Below, piece by piece: positions 8,728-18,830 of a stretch of 53,755 nucleotides of DNA. The position numbers and the translations under genes were made by a program. The stretch comes from Gammaproteobacteria bacterium (GTDB taxonomy: Bacteria > Pseudomonadota > Gammaproteobacteria > JAURND01): NCBI GenBank assembly GCA_029266595.1, contig JAQSWO010000002.1, forward strand, positions 5,001-58,755, read 5' to 3'. Every line of letters begins with the position of its first letter. Position 1 is the stretch's first letter. The notes under the pieces were generated by a model, which saw only the letters and a list, made by a program, of their open reading frames with translations, was not told where the DNA came from and ran no database searches.

Positions 8728-10563
8728 CTATTCTACAGTAACAGACTTCGCCAAATTCCTAGGCTGATCGACATCTGTGCCTTTCAGCACAGCAACATGA
8801 TAAGCCAGCAATTGTAATGGGATGGTGTAAATGATAGGAGAAATGACATCATCATTGGCTTGGACAGGAATAAACGTTAAGTCTGCGAACTCCTGAAAAT
8901 AGCTAGAGGCATCGCCAAAGACAATCAACTCCCCACCACGCGCACTGACTTCTTGCAAATTAGATTTGACCTTTTCCAGCAATGTATTGCTAGGTGCAAC
9001 GGCAATCACCGGCATCTGATGGTCTACTAAAGCCAGTGGCCCATGCTTAAGCTCACCCGCAGGATAGGCCTCCGCATGAATATAGGAAAGCTCTTTTAGC
9101 TTTAAGGCCCCTTCTAACGCAATAGGATAATGCACCCCTCTCCCTAAAAAAAGCGCATGTTGTTTACCGACAAACCGTGCGGCTAATTCGGAAATTGCTG
9201 TATTTAAGGTGAGCGTTCTTTCAATCTGAGAAGGCAATGCTCTCAATTGATAGAGAATATTCGATGCTACACTTGTACCCATGAATTTGCGCTCAGCACC
9301 AAGCACCATGGTCAGCAATAGCAAGGCAATTAACTGCGTGGTGAATGCCTTGGTCGACGCCACTCCAATTTCTGCACCTGCTCTGGTTAATATGGTGATA
9401 TCGGCTTCTCGCGTAAGCGAGCTTTCCGGCACATTACAAATGGCCAGTGTCGCTGCATATCCCAATTCTTTTGCCTGACGCAATGCTGCCAATGTATCGG
9501 CTGTTTCTCCCGACTGCGATAACACGATAAAAAGAGAATTAGGTGAGACAACAGCTTTTCTATAACGAATCTCGCTTGCTATTTCAGTTTGACAGGAAAT
9601 ACCCGCCAAGCTCTCCATCCAATAACGGCCTACCAAACCAGCGTGATAGCTAGTACCACAAGCAGCTATTTGTACATGTTGAATTTTTTTGAGTGCGTGA
9701 AGTGATGGTCCATCAAAGAGGTTATCGAGAACATGTTGGTGATCGATACGACCATCCAACGTGTGCGCCGCAGCAATCGTCTGCTCGAAAATTTCTTTGA
9801 GCATAAAATGACGGTAATTGCCTCGGCTAACGCTATTTTTATCTAGGCCTGAGGTATGGATTTTTCTCTTCACCAACGCACTAGACAAATCGTAGACATC
9901 GACTTTTTCTTGCGAAACATCGGCAACATCACCTTCTTCCAAAAAAATAAATCGGTCTGTGACAGGCAATAAAGCCAAGGTGTCAGATGCAATGAAATGA
10001 CTGTTTTTACCGAGCCCAACGACAAGAGGGGAACCTTTTCTTACTGCTATAAGACGATCAGGGGCTTCACGATTAATAATGACCAAGGCAAACGCGCCTT
10101 CTAATCTTTTGATGGCCAGCTTAACCGCGGCTAAAAAATCATGTTGCTTGTGGTAATCGTATACTAAATGAGCAACGACTTCTGTATCTGTGTCCGAAGC
10201 AAAAATATAGCCCTTCTCTAGTAATTCCGTCTTTAGCTCGTGGTGATTCTCAATGATGCCGTTATGAACAACGGCAATGTTGGCACCTGATATAAGGGGA
10301 TGCGCGTTTCCTTCAGAAGGTATACCATGCGTTGCCCAACGCGTATGAGCGATACCGATCCGTCCTTGCATGGGATGTTTAATTAACTCAGATTCCAACT
10401 CTTTGACTTTTCCTTTAGTACGAAGACGCTGAATATCTCCTGTATCACAATTAAGCGTAGCAACACCCGCAGAGTCATATCCACGATATTCTAAGCGTTT
10501 CAACCCTTCTAGTAGGATGGGGATCACATCTTCAGATGAAATGGCACCGACAATTCCGCACAT
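8728..10563 (-). CDS. glmS: Glucosamine-6-phosphate synthase (isomerising, glutamine-dependent)
   Basis: Makes glucosamine 6-phosphate from fructose 6-phosphate and glutamine, feeding peptidoglycan and LPS synthesis. The 611-residue product starts MCGIVGAI, so the N-terminal nucleophile Cys2 of the glutaminase domain is present (domain about 1-220, with AHTRWATHG and SDTDTEVVAHLV). Two SIS domains follow; VLSQSGETADTLAALR lies in the first and EALKLKELSYIHAEAYPAGE in the second. The C-terminus NLAKSVTVE is the usual conserved end. Length is normal (E. coli 609). No glmU is visible nearby. No glmS-type riboswitch is expected in this lineage and none was seen. Confidence 0.96.
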   Translation of the reverse strand: MCGIVGAISSEDVIPILLEGLKRLEYRGYDSAGVATLNCDTGDIQRLRTKGKVKELESELIKHPMQGRIGIAHTRWATHGIPSEGNAHPLISGANIAVVHNGIIENHHELKTELLEKGYIFASDTDTEVVAHLVYDYHKQHDFLAAVKLAIKRLEGAFALVIINREAPDRLIAVRKGSPLVVGLGKNSHFIASDTLALLPVTDRFIFLEEGDVADVSQEKVDVYDLSSALVKRKIHTSGLDKNSVSRGNYRHFMLKEIFEQTIAAAHTLDGRIDHQHVLDNLFDGPSLHALKKIQHVQIAACGTSYHAGLVGRYWMESLAGISCQTEIASEIRYRKAVVSPNSLFIVLSQSGETADTLAALRQAKELGYAATLAICNVPESSLTREADITILTRAGAEIGVASTKAFTTQLIALLLLTMVLGAERKFMGTSVASNILYQLRALPSQIERTLTLNTAISELAARFVGKQHALFLGRGVHYPIALEGALKLKELSYIHAEAYPAGELKHGPLALVDHQMPVIAVAPSNTLLEKVKSNLQEVSARGGELIVFGDASSYFQEFADLTFIPVQANDDVISPIIYTIPLQLLAYHVAVLKGTDVDQPRNLAKSVTVE

Positions 10564-10798
10564 ATATTTATCTTCCTACATGAATTAACCGAAAAATTGC
10601 TTACCTTATCAGAAACTCATTCAAAACGCGTCAATTTTTCTGCATCGGGTCCACTTATAGTAAGCATTATTACTCAAGTCTTTGATATTAACTTTCACTA
10701 AACTCTAAAAAGCAGAGTAAGTAAGATAAGTTTCAGGATGACGATAGCCTTGAACACAGGAAGCCGCCGGTAGATGATACGCCCAATACAAATAGAGC

Positions 10799-12247
10799 CT
10801 AGACCACAAGCATACTCATAAACTCAGGCACGCTCATCGCCTCTAACTGGCTTTGATCCTGGCACAGTGAAACAATTCTATTTGCCCTAACCTTTGGGAA
10901 ACGCGATAACAAGTTGTGATAAAACTTCTCTTCTAATAACGGGATACCCTCTTCACGACGACGTTTGTGCCCAATAGGGTATTCAATCACAATTTCTGGA
11001 GTATGACTGCCATCCTTAAAGAAAATTTGAATGGCATTACTAATGGACCGCTTCTCAGGATCCAAATAATCACGAGAGAAATTTTCATCCTCTATCATTT
11101 CTATTTTTTCACGCAAACTATCGATACGTGGATCAGCAGCAACCACATCCTCATAGTGATCTGCTGTCAGCGCTCCTTGAATCAGCCCTATTGCTACGAT
11201 ATATCTTAGACAATGATCTCGATCGGCCGGATTATAGAGTTGACCCTGTTTATTCAAGATACGCATAGCTGGCTCTTGCGTGCGTATGCGCACTCTTTCA
11301 ATCTCATGCAAGCGATCTTTGACATCAGGATATAAATTAATAGCACACTCTACTGCCGTTTGCGCGTGGAACTCCGCAGGATAAGAGATTTTGAATAACA
11401 CATTCTCCATCACATAAGTGCCATAAGGCCGCTGAAATTTAAATCGCTTACCGTCAAAATACACATCGTATAAACCCCATTTTTTGGCCGTCAATGCGCT
11501 GGGATACCCACACTCTCCCTTCATGGTCATCATTGCCAATCTAACGCCGCGTGCCGTTGCATCTCCAGCTGCCCATGACTTTCTAGACCCTGTATTCGGA
11601 GAATGACGGTACGTTCTAAGGCTTTGACCATCTACAAAAGCTTGCGATAAAGCCTCACATATTTGCTGATGGTCTCCACCTAACCAATGGGTAATCACTG
11701 CTGTTGTTGCGACCTTCACTAAGACAACATGATCCAAGCCCACGCGATTAAAACTATTTTCCAGCGCTAATACACCTTGTATTTCATGCGCCTTAATCAT
11801 AGCTGTCAGCACATCCTTCATTACCAAGGAAGGCTGACCCTTCTTAATGGCCTGACGGCTTAGATAATCTGCCATGGCTAAGATGCCACCCAAATTATCA
11901 GAAGGGTGGCCCCACTCTTGAGCCAGCCAAGTGTCATTGTAATCCAGCCAACGAATCATAGTCCCTGTATTAAATGCTGCCTGAATAGGGTCCAGCTCGA
12001 ATGACGTGCCTGGAACACGCGCACCTTCGTGCAAAATCGCCCCAGGTACAACAGGCCCCAACAGTTTCCTACATTCAGGATAGCGCAAAGATAAAAATGC
12101 GCATCCCAAACTGTCTATCAAACAAAGACGAGCTGTTCTATAGGCTTCAACACTGTCCAAATCGTCTCGACGAACAAAATGCGCAATATCTTGAAGCTCG
12201 ACATCAAAATCGGGCCTAGTGTTTATTTCGGGAATGGCGGTGATCAT
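10799..12247 (-). CDS. prpD: 2-methylcitrate dehydratase
   Basis: PrpD dehydrates 2-methylcitrate in the methylcitrate cycle that disposes of propionyl-CoA. The 482-residue product fits the MmgE/PrpD family and the PrpD length (E. coli 483). Recognisable segments are [23 protein letters not shown] near residue 50, [47 protein letters not shown], and [15 protein letters not shown] near the end. The usual cluster partners prpB, prpC and acnD are absent; its neighbours are glmS and galU. Either the pathway is scattered in the genome or the enzyme has another role, for example in the citrate cycle. Confidence 0.9.
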   Translation of the reverse strand: MITAIPEINTRPDFDVELQDIAHFVRRDDLDSVEAYRTARLCLIDSLGCAFLSLRYPECRKLLGPVVPGAILHEGARVPGTSFELDPIQAAFNTGTMIRWLDYNDTWLAQEWGHPSDNLGGILAMADYLSRQAIKKGQPSLVMKDVLTAMIKAHEIQGVLALENSFNRVGLDHVVLVKVATTAVITHWLGGDHQQICEALSQAFVDGQSLRTYRHSPNTGSRKSWAAGDATARGVRLAMMTMKGECGYPSALTAKKWGLYDVYFDGKRFKFQRPYGTYVMENVLFKISYPAEFHAQTAVECAINLYPDVKDRLHEIERVRIRTQEPAMRILNKQGQLYNPADRDHCLRYIVAIGLIQGALTADHYEDVVAADPRIDSLREKIEMIEDENFSRDYLDPEKRSISNAIQIFFKDGSHTPEIVIEYPIGHKRRREEGIPLLEEKFYHNLLSRFPKVRANRIVSLCQDQSQLEAMSVPEFMSMLVV

Positions 12248-12439
12248 GCGAGAGGGTTCCTTGTATTTTGGATACGGGGGTGAGTATCATTGAAGCTGGC
12301 CATGTTCTCTATGCAGTCGAGGTTTGTCAAGGGCGAGGTCGCTAGGCCGAAGTTTCTTTATTAGAAACAGACTTTAAAGATTATGAGTCATATCGCATAT
12401 TATTAAGGTAATAGTAGCCAAGTCTTGAGAGGTCAAAAA

Positions 12440-13312
12440 ATGTTCATCCCCATTAAAAAAGCTGTGTTCCCCGTTGCTGGATTAGGCACGCGCTTTCTAC
12501 CAGCTACTAAGGCTAATCCCAAAGAAATGCTGCCCATCGTGGACAAGCCCTTGATTCAATACGCTGTTGAGGAGGCTGTTTATGCGGGCATTACTGAGCT
12601 GATTTTTGTTACAAGCTCAAGCAAGCGCGCCATTGAAGATCATTTTGACTCCAACTTTGAGCTAGAAGCAAAGCTCCAAGAAAAAGAGGCCTATTCTCTA
12701 CTTGCTCTTGTACAAGACATACTGCCTAAAGGCATCTCATGTGCATATATACGACAAAATAAACCATTGGGACTAGGGCACGCTGTGCTATGCGCTAAAA
12801 ATATTATTGGTGATGAACCATTTGCTGTGCTACTTGCCGATGATTTAATTGAAACGACTAATGAGCACAGCTGCTTAAAACAAATGGTGAGAAAATATGA
12901 GGCCACACAATCCAGCGTACTAGCTATCGAAAGTGTTGCGCCTGAAGAAACTTCAAAATACGGCATCATTAGCCTAGATGGAAATTCTGACAAACTAAAA
13001 GACATCATAGAAAAGCCTTCACCCCAAGAAGCCCCCTCAAACCTAGCCGTTGTTGGTCGTTATATCTTCACGCCTCATATCTTGCAGCTGCTTGAAAATG
13101 TGCAGATCGATAGCCGAGGGGAAATACAACTGACAGATGCAATTTCTGCGCTCACAAAAGTGGAAGATGTCTATAGCTACTTGCTAGACGGCAAGCGGCA
13201 TGACTGTGGAAGTAAGCTCGGTTACCTACAAGCAACCATCAGTTATGGACTTAAACACCCAGAAATAGGTGAAGCATTTAAACAATACCTAGCCAGTTTA
13301 AGTTTTTCCTAA
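12440..13312 (+). CDS. galU: UTP-glucose-1-phosphate uridylyltransferase
   Basis: Forms UDP-glucose for LPS and polysaccharide synthesis. The ATG at 12440 was chosen because GAGAGG sits 7 bases upstream; an in-frame TTG at 12425 would only add five residues. The product is 290 residues. The nucleotidyltransferase signature GLGTRFLPATKANPKEM is at residues 14-30, with DKPLIQYAVEEA after it. Further on are GLGHAVLCAK, LLADDLIE, GIISLDGN and VVGRYIFTPHIL. The C-terminal segment GKRHDCGSKLGYLQA is typical of GalU rather than RfbA. It is followed 26 bp later by apaH on the same strand. Confidence 0.93.
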   Translation: MFIPIKKAVFPVAGLGTRFLPATKANPKEMLPIVDKPLIQYAVEEAVYAGITELIFVTSSSKRAIEDHFDSNFELEAKLQEKEAYSLLALVQDILPKGISCAYIRQNKPLGLGHAVLCAKNIIGDEPFAVLLADDLIETTNEHSCLKQMVRKYEATQSSVLAIESVAPEETSKYGIISLDGNSDKLKDIIEKPSPQEAPSNLAVVGRYIFTPHILQLLENVQIDSRGEIQLTDAISALTKVEDVYSYLLDGKRHDCGSKLGYLQATISYGLKHPEIGEAFKQYLASLSFS

Positions 13313-13338
13313 ATTAAAGACTTTCGCAACAAACTGAC

Positions 13339-14178
13339 ATGACTCCTTACACTTATGCCATTGGCGACATACAAGGTTGCTTTGACGAGCTGCAAGACCT
13401 ACTTGCACTGATTGGATTCCGCTCCGAAATCGACCACCTCTGGTTCGTGGGTGATCTAGTGAGTCGGGGCCCTCAATCACTGGAAGTCCTAAGGTTTATT
13501 AAAGACCTCCCTCACGCTACTGTGGTCCTTGGCAACCACGATATACATCTGCTCGCCATCGCCAGCGGGCGCCTTCCCTTCAGAGAAAGAGAAAAAGAAA
13601 CTTCTTTACAATCTATTATCGATGCCCCTGATCGTGATGGCCTACTTAACTGGATAAGAAAACAACCACTACTACATCACGACCCATCCTTAGGCTACGT
13701 CATGGCCCATGCGGGCATACTACCCGAATGGAGTTTGGAAGAAGCAAAAGCTTGTGCTGCTGAGCTTGAAGCGGTTTTGCGCGGCGATGACTACACCGCG
13801 GCCTTTCCGCATTTATACGGCGATACACCAAATGTATGGTCGTCCACGCTCACAGGTTGGGACAGACTTCGATTTATCACCAATGCGTTTACCCGGATGC
13901 GCTTCTACGATCCTAAGGGACATTTAGATTTTCAATGTAACGGAGAACCCAATACCGCACCACCGGGCTATCTGCCTTGGTATGAACAACCACATCGAAA
14001 AGCACAAGACATTTCTATACTTTTTGGACATTGGGCGGCACTCGATGGCCACACCTCCATCGCCAATGTTTATGCATTAGATACCGGATGTGTATGGGGT
14101 AGAAGGTTGACCTGTATGAGGTTGGAAGATACTCAGCGTTTTAGCGTGCGGGCAAGAGTGACAAAGCTAAGTGCATAA
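13339..14178 (+). CDS. apaH: Diadenosine tetraphosphatase (symmetrical)
   Basis: Hydrolyses Ap4A to two ADP and also acts on NAD-capped or Np4-capped RNA in E. coli. The 279-residue metallophosphoesterase has all family motifs: GDIQG at 9-13, GDLVSRGP at 38-45 and GNHD at 65-68, then HAGILPEW and FGHWAALDG with the metal-binding histidines. Length matches the family. Its last 46 bp overlap the last 46 bp of folA on the opposite strand. In many gammaproteobacteria apaH and folA are neighbours, so the pairing is conserved, but the convergent coding overlap is notable. Confidence 0.94.
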   Translation: MTPYTYAIGDIQGCFDELQDLLALIGFRSEIDHLWFVGDLVSRGPQSLEVLRFIKDLPHATVVLGNHDIHLLAIASGRLPFREREKETSLQSIIDAPDRDGLLNWIRKQPLLHHDPSLGYVMAHAGILPEWSLEEAKACAAELEAVLRGDDYTAAFPHLYGDTPNVWSSTLTGWDRLRFITNAFTRMRFYDPKGHLDFQCNGEPNTAPPGYLPWYEQPHRKAQDISILFGHWAALDGHTSIANVYALDTGCVWGRRLTCMRLEDTQRFSVRARVTKLSA

Positions 14179-14627
14179 CAATTTCTCTCATCTGGTGCTC
14201 GCTCTTCTCGAGAAATTTCCTCCCATTCAGCCAATTCAACCTTGGGAAAATGACAATCCCCTTCGACCTCACCATGCACCCACGTCAAGTAAAGCTTATC
14301 TGCTCCCAACAACGCTTCCTCAAATAATTGTGCGCCCCCGATAACCATGATTTCTTCTTCTCTATGAACTAAAGCAAGGGCCTCGTCTAAAGAATGCGCC
14401 ACTTCACAACCTTCTGCTCGAAAATCCAAGCGACGAGAAATCACAATATTCCTTCGTCCTGGCAAGGGCCGCCCGATAGACTCATAAGTCTTGCGCCCCA
14501 TCAACATAGACTTGCCCATAGTGAGGCCCTTAAAATGCGCCAAATCCGCGGGAAGATGCCAAGGTAATTGGTTGTTTTTGCCTATCACGTAATTCGTGGA
14601 TAAAGCAGCAATAATTGATAAAAGCAT
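14133..14627 (-). CDS. folA: Dihydrofolate reductase
   Basis: Reduces dihydrofolate to tetrahydrofolate with NADPH. The 164-residue product shows the chromosomal DHFR pattern: IAALSTNYVIGKNNQLPWHL with the substrate-binding acid at D28, MGRKTYESIGRPLPGRRNIV, and the NADPH segment VIGGAQLFEEAL. The C-terminus overlaps the 3' end of apaH (convergent, 46 bp). Its start is divergent from the next glycosyltransferase gene with a gap of only 29 bp, so regulatory sequence for both must sit inside coding DNA or in that short gap. Confidence 0.94.
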   Translation of the reverse strand: MLLSIIAALSTNYVIGKNNQLPWHLPADLAHFKGLTMGKSMLMGRKTYESIGRPLPGRRNIVISRRLDFRAEGCEVAHSLDEALALVHREEEIMVIGGAQLFEEALLGADKLYLTWVHGEVEGDCHFPKVELAEWEEISREERAPDERNCYALSFVTLARTLKR

Positions 14628-14656
14628 TAGGATTTACTCCAACTGGAAAAAAACAT

Positions 14657-15835
14657 ATGTCGCTTGATCTTATCATTCGTCTAGATACACTCCGCTCTCC
14701 ATTGAGTGGCATCGGATACTACACCTTTCACCTATTACGCGAACTACTCATACACCCCGACATAAACGATATAATAGGCATCAGCTCTACCTGCACCCGA
14801 AACAAACAAGCTTTGCACCAGCTTATCCAGCAATATGAAACGTCCCACCTTTCTGACACCACACATATCAACGCCAGTCGATACATTCAAAACATTCCTG
14901 GTGCTTATATCCTTCTAAAAAAACTCATAGACTTAAAAGAACAAAAAGCGATGATTCCCTACCGTCAATGGCTATATCACGAACCCAGCTTTCTATCGCT
15001 CCAACACCAAGGGCCATCAATTGTCACCGTGCATGACCTATCTCACCTCCGACATCCTGAGACACACCCACAGCATCGCGTAAAGCTACTCAACAAAAAA
15101 TTACCCGATACACTCAACCGCGCCAACCATATCATCACCGATAGCGCCTTTACACGAGATGAATTGCTAGATACTCATTTGGTTGAAGATGCAGCTCGCG
15201 TCTCTGTTGTACACCTAGGCGTCGACCCATTATTTTACCCTAGGCCTCTAGAGGCAATCGCACCCTGTTTATCTGAGCTCGGACTTACACCTCAAACCTA
15301 TGTGCTTGCTATAGGAACGATAGAGCCACGCAAAAACTTACCACGACTACTACGGGCTTATGAGCGCCTACCTGATCACTTAAAGCGATCATTTTCCCTG
15401 GTGCTAGTAGGCGCACGTGGTTGGCATGATAAACAACTCTTAACTGACATCAAAACTCTTATTCCTCCAGGAAAAGTGATCTGCACCGGATATTTACCTC
15501 GAGAAAAGTTAGCTGCAGTCCTTGCCGGTGCTGCTGTTTTTGCCTTTCCTTCACTCTATGAAGGTTTTGGATTACCCGTGCTAGAAGCCTTTGCCTCTGG
15601 CGTTCCTGTGCTAACATCCAACAACAGCGCACTCAAAGAAATTGCGCAAGACTGCGCTTTACTGACGAATCCACTGGACATTGATGACATATCAGATAAA
15701 TTAGCGCGCTTACTGGGTGACACTGGAAAAACCGATACGCTCAAACAACGTGGGATTCAGCAAGCACAAAAGTTCTCATGGAGGCGTTGTGCGGACCTAA
15801 CCGTACAGGCTTATCAAAAGGCATTCTTTTCATGA
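14657..15835 (+). CDS. Glycosyltransferase, GT4-like
   Basis: A cytoplasmic GT-B glycosyltransferase of 392 residues, probably using a nucleotide sugar in surface polysaccharide synthesis. The ATG at 14657 gives MSLDLIIRLDTLRSPLSGIG with the N-terminal glycine loop; an upstream TTG at 14615 would overlap the divergent folA gene and is less likely. The C-terminal donor domain shows VLAIGTIEPRKNLPRLLRAY, GYLPREKLAAVLAGA, and the catalytic motif PSLYEGFGLPVLEAFASGVP with the EX7E pattern. Family GT4 (RfaG/WbaZ-like) fits. The next glycosyltransferase begins inside its stop codon (ATGA), so they form an operon. Acceptor unknown. Confidence 0.85.
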   Translation: MSLDLIIRLDTLRSPLSGIGYYTFHLLRELLIHPDINDIIGISSTCTRNKQALHQLIQQYETSHLSDTTHINASRYIQNIPGAYILLKKLIDLKEQKAMIPYRQWLYHEPSFLSLQHQGPSIVTVHDLSHLRHPETHPQHRVKLLNKKLPDTLNRANHIITDSAFTRDELLDTHLVEDAARVSVVHLGVDPLFYPRPLEAIAPCLSELGLTPQTYVLAIGTIEPRKNLPRLLRAYERLPDHLKRSFSLVLVGARGWHDKQLLTDIKTLIPPGKVICTGYLPREKLAAVLAGAAVFAFPSLYEGFGLPVLEAFASGVPVLTSNNSALKEIAQDCALLTNPLDIDDISDKLARLLGDTGKTDTLKQRGIQQAQKFSWRRCADLTVQAYQKAFFS

Positions 15836-16944
15836 AGGTTTTGCATTTTTACAAAACATTTTCACCTCAAGCGTTTGGTGGCACTGAAATGTCTATCAGA
15901 CAATTGTGCTACGCCTCCAAACACTTAGACGTCTCAAATAGCATCCTCTCTTTATCTCCCCATCCTACCGACGTTATTGAGACAGATGCTTACACTGCCT
16001 ATCAAGCAAAAGAACACATTAATATCGCATCAAACGCCATTAGTTTTTCGGTATTCAAAAAATTTAAAGAATTGGCCACAGCATCCGACATTATTCATTA
16101 TCACTTCCCTTGGCCATTCATGGATATTGTCCATCTATTATCTGGCATTAAAAAACCCACACTCGTCACATACGAAAGCGACATCGTGAGACAAAAGTTG
16201 TTTATGCCACTTTACAGACCCCTGATGCATCGCTTCTTAGAAGACGTGGACCACATCGTCGCCACTTCACCTAACTACTTAAAAACTAGCAAAGTGTTAC
16301 AGTGCTACCAACATAAAACTAGTGTTATCCCCATTGGACTGGATAAAAATACATATCCAACACCTACAAGAGCCGCATTAGAAAAATGGCAACAGACCTT
16401 TCAAAAACCTTTTTTCCTCTTCGTAGGCGTTATGCGTCATTATAAAGGGTTGCATATTTTGCTGGATGCTGCCAAAAATACAGACTTGCCTATCGTCATC
16501 CTGGGTTCAGGACCTGTTGAAATGGTATTGAAAGAACAAGCAAAGCAACTCCAGCTAAAGCACGTATTTTTTCTCGGTGTTTTGCCTGAAGAAGACAAGG
16601 TTGCCTTATTGTCTCTCTGTTACGCCATTGTCTTTCCTTCACACCTGCGTTCAGAAGCATTTGGCATCTCTCTCTTAGAAGGCGCCATGTTTGGCAAGCC
16701 TTTGATTTCTAGCGAGATAGGCACTGGCACTAGCTATATCAACATACATAAAGAAACAGGATACGTGGTGCCACCCAGCAACCCAGAGGCACTCAGAAAG
16801 GCTATGCAAGACTTATACGATAACAAGCTATTGGCAGAGCAGATGGGGAAAAATGCTGAAATACGCTACCAGACATTATTTACAGCAGACAAAATGGCAA
16901 GCGCTTACTATGCCCTTTATCAGAAGCTCATAAATATTTTGTAA
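15832..16944 (+). CDS. Glycosyltransferase, GT4-like (second of a pair)
   Basis: A second GT-B glycosyltransferase of 370 residues. The ATG at 15832 overlaps the stop of the previous gene (ATGA) and gives MKVLHFYKTFSPQAFGGTE, the canonical GT4 start with the GG loop. Donor-domain motifs are LFVGVMRHYKGLHILLDAA, IVILGSGP, FFLGVLPEEDKVALL, and PSHLRSEAFGISLLEGAMFG with the catalytic glutamates. It resembles mannosyl- or rhamnosyltransferases of O-antigen and exopolysaccharide loci, but the sugar cannot be named. Ends 86 bp before murC. With galU upstream the region is devoted to sugar-nucleotide use. Confidence 0.85.
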   Translation: MKVLHFYKTFSPQAFGGTEMSIRQLCYASKHLDVSNSILSLSPHPTDVIETDAYTAYQAKEHINIASNAISFSVFKKFKELATASDIIHYHFPWPFMDIVHLLSGIKKPTLVTYESDIVRQKLFMPLYRPLMHRFLEDVDHIVATSPNYLKTSKVLQCYQHKTSVIPIGLDKNTYPTPTRAALEKWQQTFQKPFFLFVGVMRHYKGLHILLDAAKNTDLPIVILGSGPVEMVLKEQAKQLQLKHVFFLGVLPEEDKVALLSLCYAIVFPSHLRSEAFGISLLEGAMFGKPLISSEIGTGTSYINIHKETGYVVPPSNPEALRKAMQDLYDNKLLAEQMGKNAEIRYQTLFTADKMASAYYALYQKLINIL

Positions 16945-16975
16945 CTACCCAGAACTTACCGCCACTGATTAAGCT

Positions 16976-17000
16976 ATGGCATTGGGACGAGCTGTTACGA
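16976..17000 (+). repeat. Solo right end of the GTAA-type dispersed repeat
   Basis: TGGCATTGGGACGAGCTGTT followed by ACGAAAA resembles the repeat end (TATCTAGGGRCTGAGCTGTTAC) found elsewhere in the window. Only about 20 bp are recognisable and the match is imperfect. It lies between the second glycosyltransferase and murC. Confidence 0.4.
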
Positions 17001-17030
17001 AAAAATCTATATAACCTAGGAGTTTTACCC

Positions 17031-18440
17031 GTGGATCTAACACACCCTAAACACATACATCTCATTGGCATTGGCGGTGCCGGCATGGGCCCTATCGCTG
17101 ACATCCTGTTTCACCAGGGCCACCATATCACTGGCTCCGACCCCAACCAAAACACCATGACCCAGCACCTACATAGTCTAGGAATCAACATTTATCCAAC
17201 ACATCAGGCAGATAACATCACAGATGCAGATATCATCGTAACCTCCACTGCTATTCCCCGCCACAACCCAGAAGTAGTCGCCGCTCAAAAAGCCAACATT
17301 CCTGTTATCCCGCGCGCACAAATGCTGGCTGCTTTGATGACAACCAAAGATGGCATCGCCGTTGCAGGCACGCATGGCAAAACCACCACCACCAGTTTAT
17401 TAGCCTGCCTTTTGACAGAAGCAGGATTAGATCCTACCTACGTCATCGGAGGCCTACTGCAAAGCACAGGCTCAAACGCTGGTATAGGGCAGAGCAAACT
17501 ATTCGTCGCTGAAGCAGATGAAAGCGATGCCTCATTTCTACACCTCCACCCTAAGATGGCCATCGTGACCAACATTGATGCCGACCATATGGAAACCTAT
17601 GGTGATAATTTCGACCGCTTATGTGACACCTTTGTGCAATTTCTGCATCAACTTCCTGAAGATGGTTTGGCTGTCTTATGTATAGACGATCCTGTCATTC
17701 GTAAGCTCATTCCTCAGATTAAACGTCCCATACTCACTTATGGTTTCGATGCGGACGCTGATATTCGACTCATGAATTATCGCCCGCAGGGCTTTCACAG
17801 CCAGTTCACATTGATACATACCAGAGATAACCATCGCCTAGATATCACATTAAATGCTCCTGGCGAACACAATGCACTTAATGCGGCAGCTGCCTACGCC
17901 GTAGCACACACATTGGGCGCATCTGATGAAGCGGCTCAACAAGCTCTTGAGAAATTTGCTGGTGTAGGTAGGCGCATGCAGGTTTATGGAGAATTAGAAA
18001 TAGATAGCGGCAAAGTGCTATTGATTGATGACTACGGGCATCATCCACGAGAAATTTCAGCGACTTGGAAGGCCCTACGTCAAGCATGGCCTGGTCGCAG
18101 ATTGGTGGTTGCCTATCAGCCACATCGTTACACACGTACACGGGACTTATTTAATGATTTTGTGGATGTATTATCTGATCCCAATGTACAGCTGATCTTG
18201 CTAGACATTTATTCTGCGGGGGAAGCCCCTATCACCGGCATCGATGGACCTACCCTATTTGAAGCCATCAAAAATAAAAGCAAACACCAACCTATCTTTG
18301 TAGCAGATATAAACACATTGCCTTCTGTACTAAAAGAAGTTTTGAGAGAAAGCGATGTGTTATTGACACAAGGCGCAGGTAGCGTCGGACGCGTTGCACC
18401 TCAACTTCAAGCAGAAGGACTGTGCTTGATCTCGTCATGA
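17031..18440 (+). CDS. murC: UDP-N-acetylmuramate--L-alanine ligase
   Basis: Adds L-alanine to UDP-MurNAc, the first step in building the peptidoglycan stem peptide. Translation starts at GTG 17031, 8 bases after AGGAG. The 469-residue product has the Rossmann motif GIGGAGM at 13-19, the ATP loop GTHGKTTTT at 113-121, EADESDASFLHLHP, IVTNIDADHMETYGD, LNAPGEHNALNAAAA and DDYGHHPREISAT, all typical of MurC. Mpl is the nearest alternative, but EADESDASFLHL and the length favour MurC. It is isolated: no murG, ddl, ftsQ or other dcw genes flank it, unlike the usual gammaproteobacterial order. Confidence 0.92.
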   Translation: MDLTHPKHIHLIGIGGAGMGPIADILFHQGHHITGSDPNQNTMTQHLHSLGINIYPTHQADNITDADIIVTSTAIPRHNPEVVAAQKANIPVIPRAQMLAALMTTKDGIAVAGTHGKTTTTSLLACLLTEAGLDPTYVIGGLLQSTGSNAGIGQSKLFVAEADESDASFLHLHPKMAIVTNIDADHMETYGDNFDRLCDTFVQFLHQLPEDGLAVLCIDDPVIRKLIPQIKRPILTYGFDADADIRLMNYRPQGFHSQFTLIHTRDNHRLDITLNAPGEHNALNAAAAYAVAHTLGASDEAAQQALEKFAGVGRRMQVYGELEIDSGKVLLIDDYGHHPREISATWKALRQAWPGRRLVVAYQPHRYTRTRDLFNDFVDVLSDPNVQLILLDIYSAGEAPITGIDGPTLFEAIKNKSKHQPIFVADINTLPSVLKEVLRESDVLLTQGAGSVGRVAPQLQAEGLCLISS

Positions 18441-18830
18441 GTTTTTGGAGAGAGGCAAGGTGAATGTGTGGACGGTGCAAAGAGTATAGTCCATTGATAA
18501 CCGTGCCAGCTCTCTAGTCCATCCTTAACTACTGAAGAGGCATCGCCGCCTCTTTATCTGAGCTTGCATTTTTTTCTCGCGAAAGCATGCATAATTCTTG
18601 CTAGTTCATTCGGCCGGTCGACCACTGGCCGCATGCTACTGTTTCAATGAGCTGCCTCCTTTCTTTCTGTTTCCCATATGCCTATCAGCAGCGTTTTGCA
18701 CCGAAATTTAGGCTCGATTTTAATCTAATTGTATTTTTTTGATTACATGAAAAACTACGGCTGGCGTTTCTTCTGAAGAAAGTGAAGAACCCATAACTAA
18801 TACATAACTAAAAAAAGAGGAAAACATGAT
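18441..18830. other. Gap of 390 bp without a gene, holding a probable murC terminator
   Basis: No coding region is supported. A hairpin AGAGGC-atcgcc-GCCTCT lies at 18536-18553 and is followed by TTATCT, a plausible weak terminator for murC. A GC-rich palindromic patch (CGGCCGGTCGACC) occurs near 18611. The last 50 bp hold AGAGG ahead of the unknown gene at 18831. Confidence 0.5.
18536..18559 (+). terminator. Probable terminator after murC
   Basis: Six-base stem AGAGGC/GCCTCT with a six-base loop, followed by a short T-rich run. It lies 96 bp after the murC stop. The stem is short, so this is a moderate call. Confidence 0.4.

Noticed and set aside
17031-18440. Mpl (tripeptide ligase) instead of MurC
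   Set aside because: The length, EADESDASFLHL and the C-terminal DDYGHHPREISAT pattern fit MurC better.
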